Notes: generated by a model not told the origin, from the letters alone. Shown: positions 8,357 through 18,874, numbered from the stretch's first letter. The stretch: DNA of 19,501 nucleotides from JBIOYL01 sp044870185 (GCA_044870185.1 JBIOYL010000224.1:1-19501), one strand, 5' to 3'. Program-made: numbers and translations.

Positions 8357-9073
8357 TCACACCCGCGAGATGAGCGCGCCGGTCAACGCGGCCGAGATCC
8401 GGACCATCTCGGGGAGGATACGCTCCCGGTCCTCGCGCTCGAGGCGGCCTTGGGGCGCCGACACGGACATCGCGGCGACCGAGTTGCCGACGCCGAAGAC
8501 CGGAACTGCCAGGCAGCGGACACCGACCTCCTCCTCGCCCGCGTCGATGGCGAAGCCTCGCTGCGCGACCGCATCCAGCTCGGCGAGGAACCGCGCACGG
8601 TCGGTGATGGTGTGCGGCGTGCGAGCGGGCAGCCCGGTGCGGTCGAGGAGCGCCTCGACCTCCGCGCGCGGGCGAAACGCGAGGATCACCTTGCCAACGG
8701 CGTTGGAATGCGGGAGCACCCGGTTTCCGACCTGGGTGAACATGCGCATGCGGTGCCGCCTGGAGGGGACCTGCGCCACGTAGACGACGTGATCACCCTC
8801 GAGCACGGCCAGGTTGGCGCTCTCCCCACTCAGCTCCATGAGCTCGGCGAGGAACGAGCGCACCCAGCTCCCGAAGTGATGGCTGGCGGCATCGCCCAGC
8901 TTGATCAGCTGAGCCCCGAGCGCGTACTTGTGCGTCAGGTCGTTCTGCCGCACGTACCCGCGCGCCGACAGGGTGCCGAGCAACCGGTGGATCGTCCCGT
9001 ACGGCAGGCCAGTCACCTGCTTGAGGTCGGTGATCCCGATCTCCTCGCCTGGCTCGGCCAGCGCCTCGAGCAA
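8357..9073 (-). CDS. IclR-family transcriptional regulator (probable purine-catabolism repressor)
   Basis: The N-terminal winged helix-turn-helix (EEIGITDLKQVTGLPYGTIHRLLGTLSARGYV) is followed by the IclR effector-binding domain. That domain includes HFGSWVRSFLAELMELSGESANLAVLEG, the HSNAVGKVILA block and GEEEVGVRCLAVPVFG. The start is uncertain. The family N-terminus (NGVQSVERALALLEAL) continues in frame upstream of the TTG at 9073, back to a stop near 9170. In that stretch there is no ATG, GTG or TTG. It holds only a CTG (9154) and an ATC (9133) with GGAGAGG 8 bases before it. The coordinates use the first conventional start and probably miss about 20 N-terminal residues. Its position between xdh and hpt, with matching dyads before both, suggests it controls both. 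Its ligand cannot be read from sequence. Confidence 0.88.
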   Translation of the reverse strand: MLEALAEPGEEIGITDLKQVTGLPYGTIHRLLGTLSARGYVRQNDLTHKYALGAQLIKLGDAASHHFGSWVRSFLAELMELSGESANLAVLEGDHVVYVAQVPSRRHRMRMFTQVGNRVLPHSNAVGKVILAFRPRAEVEALLDRTGLPARTPHTITDRARFLAELDAVAQRGFAIDAGEEEVGVRCLAVPVFGVGNSVAAMSVSAPQGRLEREDRERILPEMVRISAALTGALISRV

Positions 9074-9171
9074 CGCCAGCGCGCGCTCGACCGACTGGAC
9101 GCCGTTCCCGGGCCTTCTTTGCTTCTCGACGATCCCGCCCGCCTCTCCGACCAGCCTGGTTCTTCCGGGCT

Positions 9172-9177
9172 ATGGTA
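9172..9177 (-). promoter_or_regulatory. Possible -10 element of the IclR gene
   Basis: TACCAT on the minus strand lies about 40 bases before the ATC candidate start and about 100 before the TTG. No convincing -35 hexamer is visible, so this is a weak call. Confidence 0.25.
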
Positions 9178-9231
9178 GTGCAAGCGGCCGGGTGCGCCGG
9201 ACTCGTCCCTGCGGGAGGATCTCGACAGTGC

Positions 9232-9260
9232 TTGACCGGCACCGTGAGCCGACGTACCTT
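9232..9260 (+). promoter_or_regulatory. Candidate sigma70-type promoter of the hpt operon
   Basis: TTGACC (9232-9237) is followed by 17 bases and then TACCTT (9255-9260). The predicted start is near 9267, giving a leader of about 63 bases. The layout matches the xdh promoter, including a dyad just downstream. Confidence 0.6.
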
Positions 9261-9275
9261 CGACCACAAGAAAGA

Positions 9276-9294
9276 CTTTCCAGATGATGGAAAG
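9276..9294 (+). promoter_or_regulatory. Candidate IclR-family operator, hpt side
   Basis: CTTTCCAGATGATGGAAAG is a perfect dyad with 7-base arms (CTTTCCA and TGGAAAG) and a 5-base centre. It starts 15 bases after the hpt -10. It lies in the divergent region, so it could control both hpt and the IclR gene. It resembles the site before xdhB. Confidence 0.6.
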
Positions 9295-9329
9295 CTCGAG
9301 AGCACTCCAGCCCGGACCGAGGGACGAGA

Positions 9330-9890
9330 GTGTTCGAACAAGAGATTCAGTCGGTCCTGCTCGACGAGCGGCAGATCCAGGTCCGGGTCGGTGAGCTGGC
9401 AGCCCGGATCTCGAGCGACTACGAGGGCCGCGAAGTGCTCTTGGTCGGGGTGCTGAAGGGCGCCGTGATCCTCATGGCCGACCTGACCCGGCTGCTCACC
9501 GTGCCAAGCGAGGTGGACTTCGTCGCCGCCTCGTCGTACGGCTCGGCCACCCGGACCTCGGGAGTGGTCCGGATCCTGAAGGACCTCGACCGCGAGATCT
9601 CGGGACGCCATGTCCTCATCGTCGAGGACATCGTCGACACCGGGCTCACGCTGCACTATCTGCTCGCCAACCTGCGACCACGGAGGCCGGCCACATTGGA
9701 GGCGTGCGTCCTGCTCACCAAGCCCGACGAGCTGCGGGTCGATCTGGAGATGCGGTACAAGGGGTTCGACATTCCGAGCGAGTTCGTCGTCGGCTACGGC
9801 CTGGACTTTGCCGAGCGCTACCGCAATCTTCCCTTCGTCGCCACGCTCAGACCGGAAGTCTACGGGCAGGGCCGCGTCACAGACCTGTGA
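9330..9890 (+). CDS. hpt: Hypoxanthine (guanine) phosphoribosyltransferase
   Basis: This salvage enzyme transfers phosphoribose from PRPP to hypoxanthine, usually also guanine, giving IMP or GMP in the cytosol. At 186 residues it has family length. It carries LVGVLKGAVILMADL, the SSYGS loop (68-72), the PRPP-binding motif VLIVEDIVDTGLTL (96-109, acidic pair E99-D100) and the C-terminal DFAERYRNLPFVATL. The start is a GTG at 9330 with GAGGG about 7 bases upstream. It is followed after 12 bases by the endonuclease Q-UvrD fusion and probably shares its transcript. Its promoter carries the candidate IclR operator, putting salvage under the same control as the catabolic operon. Confidence 0.93.
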   Translation: MFEQEIQSVLLDERQIQVRVGELAARISSDYEGREVLLVGVLKGAVILMADLTRLLTVPSEVDFVAASSYGSATRTSGVVRILKDLDREISGRHVLIVEDIVDTGLTLHYLLANLRPRRPATLEACVLLTKPDELRVDLEMRYKGFDIPSEFVVGYGLDFAERYRNLPFVATLRPEVYGQGRVTDL

Positions 9891-9902
9891 CAAGATCCCC
9901 CC

Positions 9903-13235
<3,333 letters not shown>

Positions 13236-13318
13236 CCGCAGCCTGCTGACCCTGCCGACCCGTCCGGGCGACCCGCCCGGCGACCGGCGGCGCGCCGGCC
13301 GCATGCCGGGCCGCACGG

Positions 13319-13350
13319 GCAGGCCACGGCGGTCCGGCCGGGTGGCCTGC
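13319..13350. terminator. Candidate bidirectional hairpin between convergent genes
   Basis: Perfect 9-base arms (GCAGGCCAC and GTGGCCTGC) flank 14 GC-rich bases. They lie in the 123-base gap between the helicase stop (13235) and the stop of the DUF5666-like gene (13359). No T-tract follows, as is common in high-GC actinobacteria. Confidence 0.45.
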
Positions 13351-13358
13351 GGCGGGCG

Positions 13359-14159
13359 TCAGGCGGTGGTCCCGGACGAGCTGGGCGAACTGGGCGTGGT
13401 GCTGGAGCTCGGGCCGCCTGGTCCGCAGTTCCTGCCGGCCGCCCTGGTGCGCACCTCGACCCGGCTGGCGGTGAGGTCGGTGCCGTTGGCGTCGATGCTG
13501 CCGACCGCCAGGACCCGCGCCCCCTTGACAACCGCCGAGCGGCTCGCGGACTGCCCGTCCTTGGTGTAGGCGGTGCTGCCCGTGGTGTGCACGACGTGGC
13601 GGAAGCCGGCCCGGTCGGTGACCGTGAACGAGCTGGCCTGGACGTCGGTGACCGTGCCGGCCAGGCTCGGCAGCACCACGTACACCGCACCCGCCGTCAG
13701 CGAGCTCGCCCGCGGGTCGGTCACCTGGATGGCGACGCGGGCGCCGACCTTGACGTCGGCCCTGGACGCGCGCCGCACGTCCACGTAGTAGGCGGTGCTG
13801 GAGGTCAGGGCCACGGTCGTGGTGGAGCCGTCAGCGCGCCGGACGGTCAGGCTGGAGGCGCTCACGGCGGTCACCGTGCCGCCCACGCCGCCGAAGCGGC
13901 GCCCGAACGGGCGGCCGAGCATGCCCTGCGCCAGCGGGCGCGCGCCGAGCTGGGCCGCGGCGTCGGCGCCGTTCGTCTGGGCGAGCAGGCCCGGTGCGTC
14001 GGCGACCGATCCGGTCCGTGACGCCTGCGCCCGGGCACTGGCCTCGCCGTACCAGACCACGGCGGCGGCCGCCACGACGAGCGCCACGGCGGCGACCGCG
14101 ACGACGGCGGGTGCGGGGCGGCGACGGGTGGGCGGGGGTGGCGCCGGGTAGGGGTCCAT
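13359..14159 (-). CDS. Membrane-anchored protein with two DUF5666-like repeats
   Basis: The function is unknown. The 266-residue protein has a short proline-rich cytoplasmic tail and a single hydrophobic segment at about 17-36. An exported part follows. Two related beta-rich repeats (about 93-160 and 167-238) each follow the pattern GTVTxVxxSSxTVxx...TxVxLxxSTAYxxxx...VKxGARVxxxxxxxxx.LTAxxVxV, resembling DUF5666 modules. The end is Ser/Thr/Pro-rich, like a wall-spanning or glycosylated tail. The ATG at 14159 is preceded by AGGAGGAG about 7 bases upstream. It starts 53 bases after the ferric-reductase-like gene on the same strand and is probably the last gene of that cluster. A role in membrane redox or metal handling is suggested only by neighbours. 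Confidence 0.75.
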   Translation of the reverse strand: MDPYPAPPPPTRRRPAPAVVAVAAVALVVAAAAVVWYGEASARAQASRTGSVADAPGLLAQTNGADAAAQLGARPLAQGMLGRPFGRRFGGVGGTVTAVSASSLTVRRADGSTTTVALTSSTAYYVDVRRASRADVKVGARVAIQVTDPRASSLTAGAVYVVLPSLAGTVTDVQASSFTVTDRAGFRHVVHTTGSTAYTKDGQSASRSAVVKGARVLAVGSIDANGTDLTASRVEVRTRAAGRNCGPGGPSSSTTPSSPSSSGTTA

Positions 14160-14212
14160 CTGTGGCTCCTCCTTGCTCGTCCTACGGAGCGCCCGACGTG
14201 GTGGTCTCCGAC

Positions 14213-14860
14213 CTACCTACTATGCCGCTCCAACCTGGGATCAGGCTGTGAGCCGGCTGGGATTGGGCGCAGAGTTCGCCCGCCGCCCGAGCCGGCCGGC
14301 GCCCGGCCCGCGTCCGGCCTGGCCGGCGTCGGGCCCGCGCCGAGCACGCGCACGACGAGCAGGGCGCCGACGGCCAGCAGGCTGGTGCCGTACAGCAGCG
14401 GCGCCCAGGCGGTGTGCGTGTCGGTCCCGGTGGCGAAGCCATGGATGGTCGCCAGCAGGTAGACGGCGATGGTCGCGTAGTGGAGCCGGCGCCACGCCCG
14501 GTAGCCGATCAGGCGCTGCAGCCGGGTGCTGAGCCACACCGCCAGGGCCAGCCAGGCGGCGACCACGCCGAGCCCCATCCACAGCGGCCGGTAGTGGCTG
14601 GCGAACGGGACCAGGATCTCGACCAGACGGAAGCGCATGAACGGATCGACGGTGATCGCCAGCACGTGCAGGGCGAGGAAGACCAGGGCGAGCAGGGTCA
14701 CGAAGCGGTGCAGCTCGGTGGTGGCGAAGCGGGGCCACCGCGGCGAGCGCCACTGCAGGCCGAGCGCCAGGCCAAGCACGACCGACAGGGTGAGCAGCCC
14801 GTAGGCGGTGAAGCCACCCGCCCGGGCCACCGTCCACACGAGCAGGTTCACGCCGGCCAC
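14213..14860 (-). CDS. Ferric reductase-like transmembrane haem protein
   Basis: This is a 215-residue membrane protein with about six hydrophobic helices. Paired histidines suit b-type haem binding between helices: H51 and H65 (ELHRFVTLLALVFLALH) and H127 and H140 (RRLHYATIAVYLLATIH). This is the ferric-reductase transmembrane domain also found in YedZ/MsrQ. No FAD or NAD domain follows, so electrons must come from a partner. I chose the GTG at 14860 because GAGGAGG lies 5 bases upstream. It also overlaps the ApbE frame by 13 bases, implying coupling, although the open frame extends far further upstream as an antisense-like shadow. An adjacent apbE is typical, since ApbE can attach FMN to partner redox proteins. 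The substrate is unknown. Confidence 0.85.
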   Translation of the reverse strand: MAGVNLLVWTVARAGGFTAYGLLTLSVVLGLALGLQWRSPRWPRFATTELHRFVTLLALVFLALHVLAITVDPFMRFRLVEILVPFASHYRPLWMGLGVVAAWLALAVWLSTRLQRLIGYRAWRRLHYATIAVYLLATIHGFATGTDTHTAWAPLLYGTSLLAVGALLVVRVLGAGPTPARPDAGRAPAGSGGGRTLRPIPAGSQPDPRLERHSR

Positions 14861-15812
14861 GGCGCCTCCTCGGCGCACCGGGCGGGCCAGGCGCCGGCCG
14901 GCCGCCACGCCCCCGCCTCGGTCGCGAACAGGCCGGCCAGGCCCTTGGCACGCAGGAAGCCGGCGCCCGCCTGCGGGCCGAGCACGAACGCGACCTTGGC
15001 CGCCACCTCGGCCTGCGCGCAGGTCGCCGCCACCGCTGTGACCGACCACAGGCCGGCCTGCGCCGGCTCGCCCGTGCGCGGGTCGAGCAGGTGGTGGCGA
15101 AGCTGCGTCCCCTGCCGCCAGTGCCGCCGGGCGACCCCCGAGGTCGCCAGGGCACCCGCGGCCAGCGGCACCGTCACCTGGCCGTGCGGGCCACAGACCG
15201 CGATCGGCCAGTCCCCGTCCCCCGGCAGCCGGCCGTGGACGCGCAGGTCGCCGCCGGCGTTGACCATCGCCGCGCCGAGGCCGCCGGCGCGCAGCCGCTC
15301 GACCGCGGCGTCCACCGCCATGCCCTTGGCGATGCCGCCAAGGTCGACCCCGACGCCTGCCGGCAGGGTGACCGCGCGGGTGGCGGGGTCCAGCCGTACC
15401 CGACGCCAGGCCCCGCCGGGACGGGGCGGGACCGCCGCCGGCGGGACCTGCCCCGGCATGCGCTCGAACGAGCGGTCGTAGCCGAGCTGCTCGAGCTGGC
15501 GGAGCATGGTCGGGTCGTACAGGCCCTGGGTGGCCTGCGCCGCCCGCAGCGCGGCGGCCAGCACGCAAGCCAGCAGCTCGCCGACCACCACCGGCGCGCC
15601 CGCCGCCTCGTTGAGCCGCGCCAGCTCGCTGTCGGGCCGGAAGCGGCTGAGCTGCCGCTCCCAGCGGGGAACAGGCGCCTGACCTGGCCGCCCGCCTCGT
15701 CGATGCGGGCGGCGGGCGCGACCACGCTGATCTCGGTGCCCATCGCCCGGAAGGCCGCCCTGGCCATGCCGGCGGGCAGGGCCGGCTCGCCGGAGGCCGG
15801 CTCACGACGCAC
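14848..15812 (-). pseudogene. apbE: FAD:protein FMN transferase (ApbE), split by an apparent frameshift
   Basis: ApbE attaches FMN covalently to Thr/Ser of exported redox proteins. The body carries DLGGIAKGMAVD, VNAGGDLRVHG, HHLLDPRTGEPA and ATCAQAEVAAKVAFVLG, all family blocks. The N-terminal block (MARAAFRAMGTEISVVAPAARIDEAGGQVRRLF) is in a different frame from the continuation (WERQLSRFRPDSELARLNEAAGAPVVVGELL). The switch falls at a run of four G on the plus strand (15666-15669, CCCC in the gene). One extra C would restore a continuous L-F-P-R-W-E-R reading. It is therefore either a real inactivating mutation, a phase-variable tract or an assembly error. The start is GTG 15812 or ATG 15767. 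It overlaps its neighbours on both sides. Confidence 0.85.
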
Positions 15813-16533
15813 GGGAGGACCCGACCGGCGGCGAGAGGCGGCCGCTGCCCGCTCCCGACCCCGGGCTGGCGCCGAACCCGTAGCCGCCGTCCCGCCCCTG
15901 ACCGTCGAAGAAGCCGTCGTCTCCTTGCGGGGCCAGCGGCCGGGTCGTCACCCCGGTGCCGTCCTGGGTGGGCGCGGCGGTGGCCGGGCCGTGCGCCACG
16001 CCCCAGGAGACCAGTCCGGCCAGGGCGGCGAACGCGGCGATCGCGCCGACCGCGATCGCCTGCCTGGTCCTTGCCAGGCGCGCGAGCACCTGCGCGCGGG
16101 CGCTCGGCAGCCGCCCGCCGATGGCCGCTGGCGTGTGGCCCGGTGCGCTCGGGCCCGCCGGTGGCAGCAGGCGGCGTGCCAGCGCCTGCAGCCGCGCGGC
16201 CAGCTCCCGGATGCTCATCGAGGCCAGCACGTCGTCGGCGCCGGCGTCGAGGATCCTGCCGGCAACCCCGGGGTCCAGGCCGCGGGCGGCGTCGATCGAG
16301 ACGACCAGCAGCCCGGCCCGCGGGTTCCGGCGACGATGCCAGGCGACCGTCGCCGGATCGGTGGTGGCGAGCACGGCGAGCAGCAGCCGGGGCGGGGCGG
16401 CGCTCGCCGGTGGCGGGGCCGGCGGGACGACGACCGTGAACTGCGGGCCGAGCTCCTGCCGGAGGCCGGCGGCGACCCAGCCCAGGCTCGGGTCGAGCAG
16501 GACCGCCACCCCATGGCCCCTGCCAGCGTCCAC
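15802..16533 (-). CDS. Membrane protein with an N-terminal receiver-like domain
   Basis: I do not recognise this as a named family. Of its 243 residues, 7-125 look like a response-regulator receiver fold, especially the end: ILDAGADDVLASMSIRELAARLQALARR, cf. AGADDYLxKP...ELxARxxALxRR. The conserved Lys before the last helix appears replaced and no clear phosphoacceptor Asp is visible, so it is probably a pseudo-receiver. A basic stretch and one hydrophobic helix (about 160-181) follow. The exported tail is Gly/Ser/Asp-rich (DGQGRDGGYGFGASPGSG). The GTG at 16533 has GGAGG 8 bases upstream. The open frame extends to 16755, but this upstream part overlaps the divergent gene. It is first in the cluster with apbE and the ferric-reductase-like gene. 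Confidence 0.65.
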   Translation of the reverse strand: MDAGRGHGVAVLLDPSLGWVAAGLRQELGPQFTVVVPPAPPPASAAPPRLLLAVLATTDPATVAWHRRRNPRAGLLVVSIDAARGLDPGVAGRILDAGADDVLASMSIRELAARLQALARRLLPPAGPSAPGHTPAAIGGRLPSARAQVLARLARTRQAIAVGAIAAFAALAGLVSWGVAHGPATAAPTQDGTGVTTRPLAPQGDDGFFDGQGRDGGYGFGASPGSGAGSGRLSPPVGSSRAS

Positions 16534-16621
16534 GTATCCTACCTCCGGTGTCGGCGGCGACCTGCGCTCCAGTGTGTGCGCACGACCTTGGAGGAACCTG
16601 GACGCAGCCTGAGAGATCACC

Positions 16622-16975
16622 GTGGACGGGGTGCGGCTGCTGTCGCCGGAGCGGCTGCGCGTGGCGACCGCGGTGTCGGCCAGCGGCGTCGACGAGGTCT
16701 TCGGGATGCCGTCGGCGTGGGGGCTTGGGTACGCCATCGGCCGTCCCGGCGCCACCGCGCAGGACAGTCCGACCGCGTTCGGGGTGGGCGGCGTCGGGGG
16801 GAGCTTCGCCTACGGCGACACCGCCAGCGGGATCGCGTTCGCGCTGACCAAGAACCGGCTCACCGCCGACTTCAGCGCCGCGACCCGGCTCAGCCAGCTC
16901 GTCACCGAGCACCTCGGGCGTCCCGGCGGCAGCCCTCCGGGAGGGCCACAGCCGACCCGCTCGGGTCACTCGTAG
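16622..16975 (+). pseudogene. Serine hydrolase (beta-lactamase-like), C-terminal remnant
   Basis: The 117-residue frame matches only the end of class C beta-lactamase/esterase-like serine hydrolases. It shows SGVDEVFGMPSAWGLGYAIG, then TAFGVGGVGGSFAYGDTASGIAFALTKNRLTADF, like the usual FGHGGxGGSxxFxDPxxGxxFAxxxN block. The catalytic SxxK and YxN motifs, and about 250 or more residues before them, are absent. An in-frame TGA at 16610-16612 closes the frame just upstream. Family proteins are about 380-450 residues, so this is most likely a 5'-deleted relic. A small expressed protein is not excluded, since GTG 16622 has a weak GAGAG upstream. It ends 10 bases inside the tail of a second relic on the other strand. 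Confidence 0.7.
16932..16946. repeat. Compact palindrome near the end of the hydrolase remnant
   Basis: GCCCTCC and GGAGGGC arms around one G form a perfect 15-base dyad about 30 bases before the stop. It may be chance in GC-rich DNA or part of a terminator. Confidence 0.4.
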
Positions 16976-17025
16976 CGCAGCGCGTCGGCGGGGTCGCGAG
17001 CGGCAGCCGCGACGTGGACTGTCAC
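16966..17025 (-). pseudogene. C-terminal tail of an FtsX/MacB-type ABC permease (relic)
   Basis: On the minus strand, GTG at 17025 leads to VTVHVAAAARDPADALRYE followed by TGA at 16966-16968. DPA(D/E)ALRYE-stop is the hallmark C-terminus of MacB/FtsX-type exporter permeases. Nothing of the rest of such a gene is present, because drrA-type coding on the other strand begins at 17049. It is too short to be a gene and is best read as a deletion scar. Confidence 0.6.
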
Positions 17026-17041
17026 AGGCGTGCCCTACACT
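17014..17041 (+). promoter_or_regulatory. Candidate promoter for a leaderless exporter transcript
   Basis: TACACT (17036-17041) resembles a -10, and its expected start point falls on or next to the ATG at 17049. A TGGACT at 17015-17020 could be a -35, but the 15-base spacing is short. There is no ribosome-binding site before the ATG, in keeping with leaderless expression. Confidence 0.4.
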
Positions 17042-17048
17042 CGATCGC

Positions 17049-18068
17049 ATGACACCTGCGATCCAAGCAATCGACCTCGTCCGCCACTTCGGCGAGGTCC
17101 AGGCCGTGCGCGGCGTCAGCCTCGAGGTCGCCGAGGGCGAGATCTACGGCTTCCTCGGCCCCAACGGCGCCGGCAAGTCGACCATTGTCCGCATCCTGAC
17201 CACCCTGCTCCAACCGACCAGCGGCTCGGGCGCCGTGCTCGGCCACGACGTCACCGCCGAGCCGACCACCGTGCGCCGGCTGATCGGCGTGGCCCTGCAG
17301 GAAGCCGGCCTCGACCCCAAGCAGACCGGCCGCGAGCTGCTCACCCTCCAGGGCCGCCTGTACGGCCTGCGCGGCCAGACGCTGGCGGCCCAGGTCCGTG
17401 AGGTGACCGAGCTGGTGGGCCTGACCGACGCCGGCGACCGCCGCATCCAGACCTACTCCGGCGGCATGAAGCGCCGCCTGGACCTGGCCTCGGCGCTGCT
17501 GCACCGGCCCCGGGTGCTGTTCCTGGACGAGCCGACCACCGGGCTCGACCCGATCTCGCGGGTGCTCATCTGGGACCGCATCCGCGAGCTGCGCCAGCGC
17601 TTCGGGGCGACGATCTTCCTGACCACCCAGTACCTGGAGGAGGCCGACGAGCTGGCCGACCGGGTGGCCATCATCGACCAGGGCCGGATCGTCCGCCAGG
17701 GCGCCCCGGCCGCCCTCAAGGCCGAGGTCGGCGCCGACGTGATCGACGTCGCCGTCGACGAGCGCCAGGCCGGCGCCGCGCGGGTCGCCATCCAGGCGCT
17801 GCAGGCCGGCGGCGAGCTGCCGGCGGGCGAGCTGCGCGGCACCGACACCGGCTACACCCTGTTCGTCCCCGACGGGCCGGGGAACATCGCGGTGCTGATC
17901 CGCGGCCTGGACCGGGCCGGCGTCCGCTTCGGCGCGGTCAGCGTCTCCCGGCCCACCCTGGACGACGTGTTCCTGGCCGCCACCGGCGGCCGTATGGCCG
18001 CCGCGGCCGAGCGCAGCGGCACCGAGGAGGAGCGGAGCCCCGAGCTCGCCGGAAGGGGGGCAGCATGA
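17049..18068 (+). CDS. ABC exporter ATP-binding protein, DrrA/daunorubicin-resistance type
   Basis: This cytoplasmic ATPase energises the membrane partner encoded next. Its 339 residues include Walker A GPNGAGKST (37-45), Q-loop VALQE (Q84), signature YSGGMKRRL (136-144), Walker B VLFLDEP (156-162) and D-loop TGLDP. The switch position in LTTQYLEEAD is Gln194 rather than His, a form common in the DrrA branch. The C-terminal region (about 225-320) is the accessory domain seen in DrrA-type ATPases, ending PTLDDVFLAATGGR. The start ATG lacks a Shine-Dalgarno sequence. The stop overlaps the permease start (ATGA, 18065-18068). The exported compound is unknown: lipid, drug or other hydrophobic molecule. 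Confidence 0.93.
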   Translation: MTPAIQAIDLVRHFGEVQAVRGVSLEVAEGEIYGFLGPNGAGKSTIVRILTTLLQPTSGSGAVLGHDVTAEPTTVRRLIGVALQEAGLDPKQTGRELLTLQGRLYGLRGQTLAAQVREVTELVGLTDAGDRRIQTYSGGMKRRLDLASALLHRPRVLFLDEPTTGLDPISRVLIWDRIRELRQRFGATIFLTTQYLEEADELADRVAIIDQGRIVRQGAPAALKAEVGADVIDVAVDERQAGAARVAIQALQAGGELPAGELRGTDTGYTLFVPDGPGNIAVLIRGLDRAGVRFGAVSVSRPTLDDVFLAATGGRMAAAAERSGTEEERSPELAGRGAA

Positions 18069-18874
18069 GCGCCACCACCGCCAGCCACGAGCCGCAGACG
18101 TTGGCCGCCCCGGCCGGGCTGGTCTCCGACGTGGCCGCCATCACCGGCCGCGCCATCCGGGGCATCCTGCGCGAGCCGGAGCTGTTCGTCTTCGCCCTGA
18201 TCATCCCGGTGTTCTTCTTCGTCGTGCAGATCGGCGCGCTTGGCAAGGTGGCCAAGGACGCGTTCGGGATCCCCAGCTACGCCGCCTTCCAGCTGCCGAT
18301 CTCGGTGCTGTTCGCCGCGGCCAGCACGTCGGGCGGGAACGCGCTCGTGCTCGACATCGCCGGCGGCTACTGGGACAAGCTCTCCCTGACCCCGGCGCAC
18401 CGCTCGGCGCTGGTGGTCGGCAACCTGTTCGGCGAGCTGTTCGCCGTGCTCGGCTACAGCGTCGCGCTGATCCTGTTCGGCTGGGTGATCGGGGTCCGCT
18501 TCGCCGGCAACGAGCTGGTCGGCGCGCTTGGCCTGCTCGGGCTCACCCTGCTGTTCGGGGTCGGCTTCGCCGCGGTCAGCATCGCGGTGGCGCTGGCCAC
18601 CGGCTCGGTGCGGGCCACCCAGTCCACCTTCGTCATCTTCTTCCCGCTGCTGTTCCTGACTCCCAGCGCGCTGCCCCGCCAGCTCATGACCGGCTGGTTC
18701 GAGCGGGCGGTGAGCCTGAACCCGATCACCTACGTGGTCGAGGCGGCGCGCAGCTTCCTGTTCGGCTTCAACGGCGCCGTGGTGGCCAAAGGCGTGCTCG
18801 CCGCCGTCATGTTCTGCGCGGTCACCTTCTCGCTGACCGCCCTGGCCTTCCGCCGCCGCGTCCGTATGAGCTGA
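18065..18874 (+). CDS. ABC-2 family exporter permease, DrrB type
   Basis: This 269-residue membrane partner of the preceding ATPase has a short cytoplasmic N-terminus ending in the REPELFVFALIIPVFFFVV coupling-helix/TM1 region. About six hydrophobic helices follow in ABC-2 order. Conserved features include YWDKLSLTPAHRSALVVGNL between TM2 and TM3, and FFPLLFLTPSALPRQLMTGWFERAVSLNPITYVVEAAR before the last helix, the ABC-2/DrrB signature region. The start overlaps the ATPase stop by 4 bases, so the two are translationally coupled. The stop codon lies inside a 15-base tandem duplication. Confidence 0.92.
   Translation: MSATTASHEPQTLAAPAGLVSDVAAITGRAIRGILREPELFVFALIIPVFFFVVQIGALGKVAKDAFGIPSYAAFQLPISVLFAAASTSGGNALVLDIAGGYWDKLSLTPAHRSALVVGNLFGELFAVLGYSVALILFGWVIGVRFAGNELVGALGLLGLTLLFGVGFAAVSIAVALATGSVRATQSTFVIFFPLLFLTPSALPRQLMTGWFERAVSLNPITYVVEAARSFLFGFNGAVVAKGVLAAVMFCAVTFSLTALAFRRRVRMS

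Noticed and set aside
8081..9178. 365-codon plus-strand frame over the IclR gene and regulatory region
   Set aside because: It runs antisense to the regulator, has no family resemblance, and covers the promoter and operator region.
16538..16543. TAGGAT resembling a -10 element on the minus strand
   Set aside because: It lies only about 5 bases before the GTG start and overlaps the ribosome-binding-site spacer, so it cannot serve as that gene's -10.
14213..17050. 945-codon minus-strand frame covering the whole redox cluster
   Set aside because: Only the last 215 codons (from GTG 14860 with a strong ribosome-binding site) are family-like. The rest is out of frame with ApbE and the receiver-like gene.
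15091..17052. 653-codon plus-strand frame opposite apbE and the receiver-like gene
   Set aside because: It is an Arg-rich antisense shadow. The serine hydrolase remnant lies in another frame.
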